From contig PLYI01000055.1 in the NCBI GenBank assembly GCA_003151735.1, positions 62,001 through 126,000 of the forward strand: a stretch of DNA of 64,000 nucleotides. The letters are read 5' to 3'. The position numbers and the translations under genes were made by a program. How positions within the stretch are numbered: the stretch's first letter is position 1; the number at the start of each line of letters is the position of its first letter. The stretch is from Candidatus Bathyarchaeota archaeon. GTDB taxonomy: Archaea > Thermoproteota > Bathyarchaeia > Bathyarchaeales > Bathycorpusculaceae. Shown here in pieces: positions 24,264 through 33,947 of the stretch. Below the pieces are notes generated by a model that was not told the DNA's origin, ran no database searches, and worked only from the letters and a program-made list of their open reading frames with translations.

Positions 24264-25106
24264 TCATAATTGCCTAAGCTGATTAAGTGTTCCAAGAAAT
24301 GTCCCGTCTAAAAGGTAAAGCTCCGACTCATCCACATCCACCGCTTCCGAACGCAAAACAGGCCCAATCAACGCTTCACTGCCGATTTCTTTTCGGGGTC
24401 GAGTTTCGTTTACTGGTCGTCCGCCGAGGAAATCGTTGAAGCTGGGCATGATGAAAATCTCTGTTGCCTTCGCTCGAATACTGTAATGTTTCTTTAACGT
24501 TTCAGCAACCGAGCCCTCGATTTTTACTCCGCTCTTCTGCAACAAAGTTTTCGCCAAGACTTCGGTGTCGCATTTCGCCTTCATCCACACTTGCCTTGTA
24601 ATTTTACAGCCAGTTGGGTCACGGAAAACCACCACGGGATGTAGATGCCCCATAACCAACGTCTTGCACCCCAACAGAGCAGGCGAAGGCCATTTGTGAC
24701 CATGAAAAACCCCAACATCACCAATGACAGCTCCGGTCGCAGGCAAAAGCTCAACTTTCTCCGGCAACAACGGTTCAAGGTTGGCGTCATGATTGCCCCG
24801 TACAACGGCTATGCTGCCAATGCAGCTTTCAAGTTTATGAAAAAAATCCGGGATATCCTGCCATTCGCCAAATTCATGTGAAACAACCGTGTACTTTACG
24901 TCACCAAGAATAACCAGCCGGTCAGGTTTGTACTTGCTTATTATTGCCGTTAGCTTGTTTAGAATTTTCGCGGTTTGGCTTGGCACATGTATGCCTTTTT
25001 CCTGCAGCTGCATTTCCCAACCCAGGTGTGGGTCAGCGATAAGAAGAGTTTTGGTTTTTTCTGTTTTTACGAGGGCGCAGGGGTTGGGCAAGAGCAAATT
25101 TAACAT
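24264..25106 (-). CDS. Calcineurin-like metallophosphoesterase
   Basis: A 280-aa phosphoesterase with the full di-metal motif set: DPHLGWE, GDVKYT, GNHDAN, FHGHKW and MGHLHP. It resembles archaeal SbcD-like or ICC-like single-domain phosphoesterases. The substrate is unknown. Its ATG overlaps the stop of the IMPase gene by one base (TGATG), so the two are translationally coupled and co-regulated. Confidence 0.9.
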   Translation of the reverse strand: MLNLLLPNPCALVKTEKTKTLLIADPHLGWEMQLQEKGIHVPSQTAKILNKLTAIISKYKPDRLVILGDVKYTVVSHEFGEWQDIPDFFHKLESCIGSIAVVRGNHDANLEPLLPEKVELLPATGAVIGDVGVFHGHKWPSPALLGCKTLVMGHLHPVVVFRDPTGCKITRQVWMKAKCDTEVLAKTLLQKSGVKIEGSVAETLKKHYSIRAKATEIFIMPSFNDFLGGRPVNETRPRKEIGSEALIGPVLRSEAVDVDESELYLLDGTFLGTLNQLRQL

Positions 25107-25930
25107 CAGGGTTTTACCAAGCTTATGATTTTTTGGTGAATTTCCACGTTTGCCGAGGCAATGAAACTCAGCTTTTGCATGGGATCCAACTTTACATTTA
25201 CTGGTTTGTTTTCGCGGTCGGTTACAAGTCCGCCTGCTTCTTTAACTATGAGGAATCCCGCTGCAACATCGGTTGTGCGTATTTTGCCTCGTAAATCTAT
25301 GAAGGCATCGGTTAATCCAGCTGCGACTTGGCAGATTTCAAGAGCGTTGGCGCCGAAGTGCCGTGTATGCTTGACGTTTTCGATTAATGCCGCTGCCATT
25401 TTTATGTCCAGTTTAGCTTTGTAAGCATTCAAATCTACACCTATGACTGCATCATCGAGCGTCTGGGTTTTTGATGTAAGTATCAGCTCGCCATTGCGGT
25501 ATGCGCCCCTGTCTCTAAGCGAAATGTAGGTTTCGTCATGGAAGAGATCAACAACCATGCCAGCGTAGACGCCGGCGAGTTCAGGTTTGCTGGAGACAGC
25601 GATGGAGGAAGCATAAAACGGCAAGCCATGCGTCAAATTAGTAGTGCCATCGATTGGGTCAACGCAAATATAGCATTCTTTAGGGGTGGCACCGTATTTT
25701 TTTATGCCTGATTCTTCGCTGATAAGTGTGAATGAAACGTCGTGGTTTTGAATAGTTTGCACAATTGCAGTTTCAGCTGCCAAATCCGCTGGCTTCATCA
25801 TGTCTCCGCCTGCTCCTATGCCCAGGTTAGGTTGAGGTTCCTTTAGGGTTTTAAGGCAGGGCTTGATGACTGTTTGAATGTTGCTTTTGCATTCAATTAG
25901 GATTTGTTGCCAGTCGGATTGGGTCTTCAT
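25106..25930 (-). CDS. suhB: Inositol monophosphatase/fructose-1,6-bisphosphatase family
   Basis: A 274-aa lithium-sensitive phosphatase family member. The metal sites are visible in ISEESG, DPIDGTTNLTHG (about 91-102) and TDVAAGFLIVKEAGG. Archaeal members often act on both inositol-1-phosphate and fructose-1,6-bisphosphate, thereby serving inositol-lipid synthesis and gluconeogenesis. It leads a two-gene operon with the metallophosphoesterase. Confidence 0.92.
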   Translation of the reverse strand: MKTQSDWQQILIECKSNIQTVIKPCLKTLKEPQPNLGIGAGGDMMKPADLAAETAIVQTIQNHDVSFTLISEESGIKKYGATPKECYICVDPIDGTTNLTHGLPFYASSIAVSSKPELAGVYAGMVVDLFHDETYISLRDRGAYRNGELILTSKTQTLDDAVIGVDLNAYKAKLDIKMAAALIENVKHTRHFGANALEICQVAAGLTDAFIDLRGKIRTTDVAAGFLIVKEAGGLVTDRENKPVNVKLDPMQKLSFIASANVEIHQKIISLVKP

Positions 25931-26207
25931 TGCTTAACCTTCAGTTTCTATATTGCACGTCAAGTTGATAAAGACTATACCAGCCTATTTGGAGCCTAAT
26001 ACTGGTTCATTGCAGAAACGATAGAGGGGGGTCGTATTGGCTTTTACCTACAAACAGAATTTTCCAAAGATAGATAGCCCGCAGTTATTTTAGAAGAATA
26101 CTCAAACTAACTTGGGTTTTTTTCCAAAAATTAGCCAAATTGAAACTGGTAAAACCATGAAAACTCTTAAATTATACAATTCCCAACAGAACTGCAAGGT
26201 CCCTTCA

Positions 26208-27221
26208 ATGTCATCAAACACTAACCCGCTTGAAATCCAAAGCTACGATGATAAAGAAAAAATGTTTCTAGTAAAATCGCCTTCAGGCGGCATAGTTAAG
26301 GTTCAAGATACCTTCGCCGAAATGTTCGCTCTATGGGCAGGAAGAGTCTTGATTACCGCTCAAAACGAGAAATGGGCACAAATCGCCGCAAGCCTAACCA
26401 CTGGTTTTGCCACAAGCGTAATTGCCGCTTCAGCAGAAGCCTCCATCGAACGAACAGTTCCAGCAGACCAGACACCCGACAAACGACCTGGCGTTCTTAT
26501 TCAAATTTACAATCGTGACCGCTTCGAACTCAAGCATCAGCTTATGGAACGCATCGGTCAATGCACCATGACTTGTCCTACAACCGCAGCCTTCAACGGC
26601 TTAACAGGCAAACGCGTCCTCACCGTTGGCAGCAGCCTACGTTATTTTGGAGATGGTTTTCAGAAGAAAGCCATGGTCGGCGGAAGAAAATGCTGGAAAA
26701 TTCCAGTTATGGAAGGCAACTTCATCGTTGAAGATGGCTTCGGAGCCATGGAAGCAGTTGCAGGGGGTAACTTTATGATTTTCGCCAAAACCCAGCAGGA
26801 AGGACTTCAAGCGGCAGAAGCAGCAGCAGACGCAATTCGCGCAAATGCGCCTGATGTCATCATGATTTTCCCAGGTGGAGTTTGCCGAGCAGGAAGTAAA
26901 GCGGGCTCTCTCAAATACAAGTTGAAGGCTTCCACTAACCATCCTTATTGCCCAACCTTACGTACAATTGTGCCTGACAGTGTTGTTCCAGAGGGCGTTG
27001 AGAGCGTTTATGAAATTGTCATAAACGGTTTAACTTTGGACGCTGTTAAAAAAGGAATAAAAGAAGGCGTGATTGCAGCCATCGGTGTTCCTGGCGTAGT
27101 AAAGATTTCGTCTGGCAATTACGGTGGAAAATTGGGTCCGTTCAAGGCTTACCTCAGAGAAGCCATAGGCGCACCCGCTCTAGAGCCAGTTGCGGCGCCG
27201 CCAGCTAAAGCAAAAGCCTAA
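26208..27221 (+). CDS. ftr: Formylmethanofuran:tetrahydromethanopterin formyltransferase
   Basis: The cytoplasmic enzyme that moves a formyl group between methanofuran and H4MPT, in the methyl branch of archaeal C1 metabolism. Diagnostic stretches: DTFAEMFALWAGRVLITAQ, WAQIAASLTTGFATSVI, QCTMTCPTTAAF and IMIFPGGVCRAGSKAGS. Known Ftr proteins are about 297 aa. I chose ATG 26208, with AAGGT 7 nt upstream (337 aa); a start at 26262 gives the family length and 26112 gives 369 aa. The C-terminus has an Ala/Pro-rich tail. No other methanofuran genes are adjacent. Confidence 0.93.
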   Translation: MSSNTNPLEIQSYDDKEKMFLVKSPSGGIVKVQDTFAEMFALWAGRVLITAQNEKWAQIAASLTTGFATSVIAASAEASIERTVPADQTPDKRPGVLIQIYNRDRFELKHQLMERIGQCTMTCPTTAAFNGLTGKRVLTVGSSLRYFGDGFQKKAMVGGRKCWKIPVMEGNFIVEDGFGAMEAVAGGNFMIFAKTQQEGLQAAEAAADAIRANAPDVIMIFPGGVCRAGSKAGSLKYKLKASTNHPYCPTLRTIVPDSVVPEGVESVYEIVINGLTLDAVKKGIKEGVIAAIGVPGVVKISSGNYGGKLGPFKAYLREAIGAPALEPVAAPPAKAKA

Positions 27222-27301
27222 ACTTCCGTTTTTTGTGTCGGAACTTTTATTTGATTCCTTTTAACGTTAGTTATCAAAGTTAAAGATACTCGTGAAGTTA
27301 T

Positions 27302-28570
27302 TTGAGTACAGCAAAAAAAAGCTCCCTTGAACTATTCAGGCTAAGAAAAACCCTCAATGCCCTAGCGAACAAAGAGGGCAGCCATACAGAACTCATCACT
27401 GTCTACGTTCCGCCCGGCAAACAAATCAGCGACGCCCTAAACCTTCTGCGCAACGAGTATGGAACCGCCAGCAACATCAAATCTAACGTCACACGCAAAA
27501 ACGTCCTCGACGCCATCACTAAAGCACAGCAGAAACTCAAGCTCTACAAGGACCCCGGTGAAAAAGGCATAGTGATTTTTACGGGTGCCCTTCTGCAGGA
27601 AGGCGGCGCACCTGGAACCGAACGCATGGAAGCCTACGTCATCGTTCCGCCTGAACCCATCAAAATCTTCCTCTACCGCTGCGACTCACGTTTCCACACC
27701 GAACATTTGCAAGAGATGCTCCGGGAAAAAGAAACCTACGGCATTTTGCTGGTGGACGCCAACAACGCTACGATTGCAACGTTGCAGGGGAAACGTATGC
27801 AGATCGTGCGGGAGATGCATTCGGGTGTTTCAGGAAAAACTAAAGCAGGTGGGCAATCAGCTAGGCGATATGAACGTTTAAGGGACATGCAGCTAAACGA
27901 GTATTTTACTCGTGTGGGCGCGCATGCCGACGACATATTTCTGCCAATCGACACATTGAAAGGTATTATTCTAGGTGGTCCTGGACCAACTAAATACGAT
28001 TTTGAAAAAGGCGGCTACCTGAACTATCAATTAAAGAACAAGATTCTCGACGTAATTGACACAGCTTACGTGGAAGAACAGGGCGTCAAAGAAATAGTTG
28101 ATAAGGCGCCTGAAATCATGCGTAAAGTCCGTTACATCGAAGAAAAAGAAATCATGCAGAAATTCCTCTACGAAGTCGGCCACGACACAGGTCTGATAAC
28201 GTATGGTGAAGGTGAAGTGAGGCGTTTGCTGCAGAATGGTGCGGTGCGAACGGTGTTGATGTCGGAGGATTTGGATTTAGTCCGCGTTATCGTTAAGTGC
28301 AGTGCTTGCGGCTATGAAGAACAACACACCGTGAAAGGCAAGGAAGTAGCTGATTTCGAGAAAGGCTTAGTTGGAAAACCTTGTGCAGCCTGCAAAGCCC
28401 CATCGTTCACGATAGTGGATAAGAAGGATGTTGTTGACGACTTAGCAGAACTCGCAGAACTCTCAAACACAGATGTCGAAATCATTTCTACCGAGACTGA
28501 AGAGGGACAAATGCTAAAGAACGCCTTCGGCGGCATCGCAGCAATGCTGCGGTTCAAAATGCAAGGTTAA
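27302..28570 (+). CDS. prf1: Peptide chain release factor aRF1
   Basis: A 422-aa archaeal/eukaryotic class I release factor. Domain 1 carries NIKS (residues 58-61) for stop-codon reading, domain 2 carries GGQ (183-185) that triggers peptidyl-tRNA hydrolysis, and domain 3 (about 280-420) has a CxxC zinc pair (CSACGYEE, CAACKAPS). It recognises all three stops. Start is TTG 27302; no ATG lies nearby. It stands alone. Confidence 0.95.
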   Translation: MSTAKKSSLELFRLRKTLNALANKEGSHTELITVYVPPGKQISDALNLLRNEYGTASNIKSNVTRKNVLDAITKAQQKLKLYKDPGEKGIVIFTGALLQEGGAPGTERMEAYVIVPPEPIKIFLYRCDSRFHTEHLQEMLREKETYGILLVDANNATIATLQGKRMQIVREMHSGVSGKTKAGGQSARRYERLRDMQLNEYFTRVGAHADDIFLPIDTLKGIILGGPGPTKYDFEKGGYLNYQLKNKILDVIDTAYVEEQGVKEIVDKAPEIMRKVRYIEEKEIMQKFLYEVGHDTGLITYGEGEVRRLLQNGAVRTVLMSEDLDLVRVIVKCSACGYEEQHTVKGKEVADFEKGLVGKPCAACKAPSFTIVDKKDVVDDLAELAELSNTDVEIISTETEEGQMLKNAFGGIAAMLRFKMQG

Positions 28571-28704
28571 TTGACTGTTTTTCAACATGTGTTTGGCTTG
28601 AATAGTCGCCAATACGACCTCCCCCTCTTGGGGATTCAAAATTTTCAGCCGATAAACCGCTTTAATTTATTTTCTTAAAACCTAAAGTTGAATTGGGGTA
28701 AGGT

Positions 28705-28729
28705 GAGGGGTCAGTCCCTCTCTCTTTTT
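28705..28729 (+). terminator. Hairpin plus T5 run
   Basis: GAGGG pairs with CCCTC around a short loop, and TCTCTTTTTG follows. It lies 135 bp beyond the aRF1 stop, before the convergent DUF167 gene; it may end the aRF1 transcript. Confidence 0.35.
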
Positions 28730-28800
28730 GTTCTCTCTTGTTATTGAATTACAATTGATTTTTTTTGCTTATATGGGATATTTCGATTCTCGTAATATAT

Positions 28801-29079
28801 CTAAGACATCGACTTCAAATGTTGCTCTGCCTGCTGCTTATCCATACCCTTAACGAACAGTTGCTTTTGTTTAGAAGTTAAACCAGACGTAAATTCCACC
28901 TTAACATGCAGGATTTTTGAAAGTTCTTTTATAATTTCTTTGTTGACTTTGCCTTTAACTGGTTCCTCAGTTGAATGGACAATTATTTCGTCGCCTTCAA
29001 TTTCAACGCTAAATTTTGGGCAGTTGGGTTTAACAAAAATCGTGATAATTACGCCGTCTTTGGTTTCGTTGATGCTCAT
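28801..29079 (-). CDS. DUF167 (YggU-like) protein
   Basis: A 92-aa member of the DUF167/UPF0235 family: DGVIITIFVKPNCPKFSVE, HSTEEPVKGKVNKEIIKEL, and the C-terminal VEFTSGLTSKQKQLFVKG. The family has a compact alpha/beta fold and no agreed function. I chose ATG 29079, which overlaps the topoisomerase stop as ATGA, so it is translated with topoisomerase IB. Confidence 0.85.
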   Translation of the reverse strand: MSINETKDGVIITIFVKPNCPKFSVEIEGDEIIVHSTEEPVKGKVNKEIIKELSKILHVKVEFTSGLTSKQKQLFVKGMDKQQAEQHLKSMS

Positions 29080-30740
29080 GCAGTGATGCACTCAGGTTGC
29101 GGTTTGCCAGATTGTAGCGCCCAACTGAATTTGTTGCGCAGGGTTTGGGGATAGAATTTTTCGATGTCGAACTTGACTTTTTTTGCCCATTTAACGTATG
29201 CGGTCGGGTCAATGTAGGATTTTAGCGATGTTCCAAGGTTGTATTCTTTGGTTAGCTTTGTTAATTGGATGTCGAGTTTGGCTCTTTCAATTCGGGTTTC
29301 AAGCGATTCAGTCTTTTTGCCTGCCGCTTTTTTCGCTATCAACTGCGCCTGAAGGTTTTTGAGGTTTTCTTCTTTTTTAGCTACGCGGTCGTCAAAGGTC
29401 GGCGGAACCTTGCGTTTGTGGTTTGCCACCTCTGCCACCTTAAAGTTTGCCATTTTAGCCGCAAACATCTTCTTGTAATCCGGGTCATCCTTGGTTACTC
29501 CGCTTTTCTCCAGCTCTTCCTTAACCGTTTTTGTGCATCTCCATGTACGGAACACTTTAGCGGTGAGTTTTGGCATTTTCTCAGAGAGGAAACGGCTGAC
29601 CTTTTTGGAGTCGACGCCTTCGAAGAGGTATTCTTTGCTTGTTTGGGAGAAGTGTTGGATGTTTCGAATGACTTCAGGTGGCGCCTTGTACTGTTTTACC
29701 CATCGAACGCTGTCTTTGCCTAAAAAGTCAAAGTGGATGATGTCGCCCTCGATATTGATGTGTTCTTTACGAAGCGTTATGGCGCCCACGGTGTCAGCTT
29801 CGTCTGGGTCTTTTTCGTCGCCAACCCTCATGTTAGGCACCAAAATCAGCCAGGACACAGTTGCTACTTTGCGTCTTGTCTCATCTTTATCGTTGAGGTT
29901 TTTGAGAATGTGTTTTTCTATTGTGCCAATTTGTTTATCCAAGGTTTCGGCTTTTTGGAATTTCTCTTTCTCACGGTTCTGCTTGAGGAATGCTGTGTCG
30001 CTGAACCAGACGTACTTGATTTTGCCGGTTAGTTTGTCTTCCCACTTTGCCACATACATCTTGTTTGGTTCCCAAACAATGCCCTTCCAGTTACCTGCGG
30101 GTCTTTCTACCAAGAGCTTACCTTTTTCGTCCTTAGGCAGGTTAAGAATAATGTCTTGCTCGCTTGGTCCATCCTTCCATTTTCCACGTTGCGGATGGTC
30201 ACCGCGCCCAGCGAAAAGGCAGGATGGCTCCGAAGTCCAGTTGGCAATCTCAAGTTTTTGCCCGTTAACTTCTGCGTAGCCGTATTTTTCTTTGAATGCT
30301 AAGCGTTTGATTTTGCGTTCTTCTGCCTGCTGTTTTTTGGTTTCTTTTGTTAGTGCTTCTTTGTTTGCTTTGTCTTGCGCTATGAAGTTGCAGACTTGTG
30401 AGAAGTCGATTTCCTGTGCCGTTGATTGGTTTCCGTTGTTTAGGTGCGCAGGCGGATTATCGATGGCGGCAAGATACTTTAAAGCGACCGTATCCAAGAA
30501 AGTTGCTTGAGGGTTCTCTTTTTTGAGTTGCTCAAGAAATTCCTTCATGAAGTTCTTTTTGAAAAGGTTATCAGGCGGAGAAACGGTTGATAGAGTCTTT
30601 CTTGCCCATGCAACCGCCATCTGCTCGCTTTTAGGCGTCAACTTTACGGTTTGGCCTTGGACTTTTACGCTAAAGCCCTTGTAATCGTAAGGCGGAACGA
30701 ATATGCCGTTATGCTTCAAGCTTTTCATAACGTGTTTCAT
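29076..30740 (-). CDS. top1: Eukaryote-type DNA topoisomerase IB
   Basis: A 554-aa topoisomerase IB that relaxes supercoils via a 3'-phosphotyrosyl bond. The N-terminal core has the family signatures EPSCLFAGRGDHPQRGKWK and NWKGIVWEPNKMYVAKWED, the catalytic core carries the Arg-rich RTWRCTKTV region and HKRKVPP, and the active-site Tyr is about residue 509 in SYIDPTAYVKW. A Lys/Glu-rich linker lies near 440-485. Human TOP1 has a long N-terminal extension; this protein lacks it. This type is restricted among archaea to a few lineages. DUF167 is coupled downstream. Confidence 0.94.
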   Translation of the reverse strand: MKHVMKSLKHNGIFVPPYDYKGFSVKVQGQTVKLTPKSEQMAVAWARKTLSTVSPPDNLFKKNFMKEFLEQLKKENPQATFLDTVALKYLAAIDNPPAHLNNGNQSTAQEIDFSQVCNFIAQDKANKEALTKETKKQQAEERKIKRLAFKEKYGYAEVNGQKLEIANWTSEPSCLFAGRGDHPQRGKWKDGPSEQDIILNLPKDEKGKLLVERPAGNWKGIVWEPNKMYVAKWEDKLTGKIKYVWFSDTAFLKQNREKEKFQKAETLDKQIGTIEKHILKNLNDKDETRRKVATVSWLILVPNMRVGDEKDPDEADTVGAITLRKEHINIEGDIIHFDFLGKDSVRWVKQYKAPPEVIRNIQHFSQTSKEYLFEGVDSKKVSRFLSEKMPKLTAKVFRTWRCTKTVKEELEKSGVTKDDPDYKKMFAAKMANFKVAEVANHKRKVPPTFDDRVAKKEENLKNLQAQLIAKKAAGKKTESLETRIERAKLDIQLTKLTKEYNLGTSLKSYIDPTAYVKWAKKVKFDIEKFYPQTLRNKFSWALQSGKPQPECITA

Positions 30741-30887
30741 AATTTAACCCCGATTTGCGGCAAAGTTTTCTTCCTTTGCCAACTATATTTTATGCATGCT
30801 TTTTTTAGTTTTCGTTTCTAAAGATGCAGCTTTCCATTTACCTTAGCTACGAACCTTAAAAATGTTCAGCAGAAAACCATGCATTTC

Positions 30888-31295
30888 TCAGGAAAAAAGC
30901 GATTTTTGCCGCTTTGCAGCCCTGTCACTTTGCAATTTATTATAAACTATATCTACGGTTCTTCGGTTAACGTATATTTTGTGGTTGCGGAAGCCTCCTG
31001 AGAATCCGCCTGGAATATGCATAAGTTCATGAATCAGAGTTTTTTCTCTATCCTCAGAGGACATGCGGTCGAAGATTTCAGAGATAACCTCAATGGTGTA
31101 GGATGGCGGAAGGTTCAAAACACCCTGCCAAACCTTTCCTAACCCGTGGATCCGCGCGATTGTGCGCCGTGCTTTGGATCCTTTGCTTCTTATGCAGAAA
31201 ACAAATTGGGGCACAACATGGTAGAACTCGCATTCTTCTGCTAACTGATCAACTTGCTTTTTGATTTCTGGAGCCTCAAAATACTTTATCGGCAA
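30888..31295 (-). CDS. Putative phage-type zinc metallopeptidase
   Basis: A 135-aa protein with an HExxH motif in LIHELMHIPGGFSGGFRNH, where the downstream His may be the third zinc ligand. The N-terminus has KYFEAPEIKKQVDQLAEEC. The layout fits the small putative phage metallopeptidase family. The target is unknown. It lies between topoisomerase IB and the P-type ATPase, transcribed with them but separated by gaps of 147 and 48 bp. Confidence 0.75.
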   Translation of the reverse strand: MPIKYFEAPEIKKQVDQLAEECEFYHVVPQFVFCIRSKGSKARRTIARIHGLGKVWQGVLNLPPSYTIEVISEIFDRMSSEDREKTLIHELMHIPGGFSGGFRNHKIYVNRRTVDIVYNKLQSDRAAKRQKSLFS

Positions 31296-31343
31296 TGCAT
31301 CCCTCTCCCGTTACCCTGTGATATTGTTGTTTGAGTTAAAAAG

Positions 31344-33947
31344 CTAAGTGCTTCTCCGCAGAATTTTGGCAAGCTCCATCCAGAAGGTAGCTAGAAAAGG
31401 CACCACGATGACTAGAGCCCAGTCTTGCAGGCGTAAACTCGTAATCTGCAAAGAAGTCTGTATGAACGGCAGTGAAGTCCCCAAAACCAAAGTCACAAGC
31501 ACAAGCAGCGCCCACAGCAACATAACTTTGTTTGAAAGCAATCCTTCCTTAATCAACGGTTCGTGTTCTGATCTGAAGTTTAGTGCGAGAAAAATGTGAC
31601 CAAACATCCAAGTGGCAAACGCTACTGTCCGAGCGTAAAATATGCTTTGGGTCGTGTAATAGACAAACAAGAAGGTAGCAGTAACCGCTATTAAGAGGCT
31701 CAGTGCGCCCAAGAACAGGGTTCTAAGCATAGGTTTGCTTAGGAATTTTTCTTTTTGATCGGCAGGTGGTTTTTGCATGGTTCCAGTTTCTTCAGGTTCC
31801 GCCACAAAGGTTGCCGATGCAGCTAAATCCATGAACAATTCAAGCACTATGATTTGTATTGGAGCAAAGGGCAGAGGAATGCCAAGGACGATTGGGATGA
31901 GGAAAATTGATACTAAGGCCACTTTGCATGATAGGTAGTAGCGGACGCCTTTGCGTAAGTTGCTGTAGAGTTTGCGTCCTTCTTTAACGGCGACTTCTAT
32001 GGTGGCGAAGTTGTCATCGGTTAATATCATGCTTGCCGCTTCTTTGGCAACGTCCGTTCCGCGGATGCCCATTGCAATGCCGATATGGGCTTCTTTAAGC
32101 GCTGGAGCATCGTTAATGCCGTCGCCAGTAACAGCAACGACTTCGCCGTTTTCCTTTAGTAGCCTCACCAAACGCAGTTTGTCTTCAGGAGTTACACGAG
32201 CAAAAACATACGTTCGTTTCAGTGCTTCCTTCAAGTCAGCATCAGACATTTTTGCGATTTCACCGCCCGTTAAAACGTTTGAGCTGTTTATGCCGACTTG
32301 ACTTGCAATTGTTCTCGCCGTCTCGGGATGGTCGCCTGTAATCATGATTACTTTGATTCCTGCTTCTTGACAGGTTTTGATAGCGCCTCTAACTTCTCTG
32401 CGTGGGGGGTCAATGAAGCCGATGATGCCGACGAAAACGATGTCGCGTTCAAGATTTTCCTTGTTCGCTGCAGAATCAACGGGAAGTCGGTGATATCCAA
32501 AAGCCAAAAGACGCTCGCCCGAACGAGCCATCTGCGCTATTACACCCAAAATTTCATTTCTCAAGGTGTCAGTGAGTGGTGCTTCTTCTCCTTTGAGCAG
32601 GATTTTGCTGGAGTTTTCAAGGATTTTCTCAGGTGCACCGCTCGACATAGCTACTCGGGAGCTGCCGAATTGGTAAATGTACGAGGCAAGTTTGCGTTTA
32701 ACATCAAAGCTTAACTCGTCCTTGAGCACCCAATCCTTAGATATTGTTTGAACGTTGAGGCCGTCCTGTTTTAGGCGTTGCAGGATTGCTTGCACCATCG
32801 GATTACCTAACACTATGGTGTCTCGGATGGCATCGCTTGCCAAAAGAGCAGTTTTTAAGGCGGCTTTCTCATTTTCCTTAAACTCCCTTGTTGAGTGGAT
32901 TGAGCCGTCAAAGTAGAGGTGTTCAACTCGCATCGTGTTTTCTGTAATCGTGCCCGTTTTGTCTGTGGCTATAACCGTTACGTTTCCAAGGGTTTCAGCA
33001 GCACGCAAACGCTTGACTATGGCACCTTTGCGGGATAAGGCGTAGCTGCCGACTCCTAAAACCATGGTGATTATGATGGGGAGTTCCTCTGGAATAACCA
33101 CGAACGCCAAAGACAAGCCATAAAGCACAGCTTCTCCTGGGCTAGGCTGCAAACCTCGAATGTAACTCAAAAGAGGAATGAGAATGGCAAAGAACAACGC
33201 AACCCAAACAAGCGTTTTCGAAAGCTGCTTCATCGCCAGTTGAAGCGCGGTTTTCGGTTCCTTCGCCGTTTTGATTATGCCTGCAACTCTTCCAAGCTCC
33301 GTGTTTACGCCCGTTGCAACCACAACCGCTTTTGCCCTTCCACGGGTAACCACGGTTCCTGTGAAAACCATGCTTGTTTGATCGGTGATTCGAGTTTCAC
33401 TCGGCAAAACCACATTGGCATCTTTAGCCACTGGGAACGATTCGCCAGTTAACGATGATTCATCAACTTCTAATCCATAAGCCTCAAGAAGTCGAGCGTC
33501 GGCCGGAACACGCTGCCCCACTTTCACAAGCAAAATGTCGCCGGGAACCAAAAAAGCTGTCTTCTCTTCTACAGGCTTACCGTTCCTAAGCACCAAGGCC
33601 GTCGGCGGAGCCAGCTGCCTCAATGCCGAAATGGAGCGTTTGGCTCGGTACTCGTTCCATACTTCTGCCAAAACAAGGATAATGATTATTACAATGATTG
33701 TTAGGGCGTCGGTTAAGCTGCCTAAGATACTGTAGAGTACTCCGACGGCGATAAGCAGTAGAATCATGGGTTCGGTTATTTCTTCCCTAAGGATACCTAA
33801 GAAACGGATTTCTCGTTCTTCTATAAGGCTGTTTTTTCCAAATTGTCTTAGGCGCAACGCTGCCTCATGATCCGTTAAGCCCTGCTCAGGATTAACGCCT
33901 AATGAACGAATCAGCTCTTCTTGGTCTTTTGAATGCGCTTGGCTCAT
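31344..33947 (-). CDS. Cation-transporting P-type ATPase (Ca2+-ATPase-like, P2/P3)
   Basis: An 867-aa pump. Visible are TGES (actuator, 168-171), PEELP in helix M4, the phosphorylated Asp329 in DKTGTITENT, and the hinge TGDGINDAPALK. About ten helices are predicted. Ca2+-ATPases usually have PEGLP in M4; PEELP suggests a related cation such as H+, Mn2+ or Ca2+. An N-terminal cation-ATPase domain (HSKDQEELIRSLGV) is present. The upstream intergenic region is over 300 bp. Confidence 0.93.
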   Translation of the reverse strand: MSQAHSKDQEELIRSLGVNPEQGLTDHEAALRLRQFGKNSLIEEREIRFLGILREEITEPMILLLIAVGVLYSILGSLTDALTIIVIIIILVLAEVWNEYRAKRSISALRQLAPPTALVLRNGKPVEEKTAFLVPGDILLVKVGQRVPADARLLEAYGLEVDESSLTGESFPVAKDANVVLPSETRITDQTSMVFTGTVVTRGRAKAVVVATGVNTELGRVAGIIKTAKEPKTALQLAMKQLSKTLVWVALFFAILIPLLSYIRGLQPSPGEAVLYGLSLAFVVIPEELPIIITMVLGVGSYALSRKGAIVKRLRAAETLGNVTVIATDKTGTITENTMRVEHLYFDGSIHSTREFKENEKAALKTALLASDAIRDTIVLGNPMVQAILQRLKQDGLNVQTISKDWVLKDELSFDVKRKLASYIYQFGSSRVAMSSGAPEKILENSSKILLKGEEAPLTDTLRNEILGVIAQMARSGERLLAFGYHRLPVDSAANKENLERDIVFVGIIGFIDPPRREVRGAIKTCQEAGIKVIMITGDHPETARTIASQVGINSSNVLTGGEIAKMSDADLKEALKRTYVFARVTPEDKLRLVRLLKENGEVVAVTGDGINDAPALKEAHIGIAMGIRGTDVAKEAASMILTDDNFATIEVAVKEGRKLYSNLRKGVRYYLSCKVALVSIFLIPIVLGIPLPFAPIQIIVLELFMDLAASATFVAEPEETGTMQKPPADQKEKFLSKPMLRTLFLGALSLLIAVTATFLFVYYTTQSIFYARTVAFATWMFGHIFLALNFRSEHEPLIKEGLLSNKVMLLWALLVLVTLVLGTSLPFIQTSLQITSLRLQDWALVIVVPFLATFWMELAKILRRST

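Noticed and set aside
28640-28640. CCCC/GGGG hairpin after aRF1 as an RNA gene
   Set aside because: Only four base pairs without further structure.
29265-30279. Long plus-strand open frames opposite topoisomerase IB
   Set aside because: They are the complement of a well-recognised gene and match no family.
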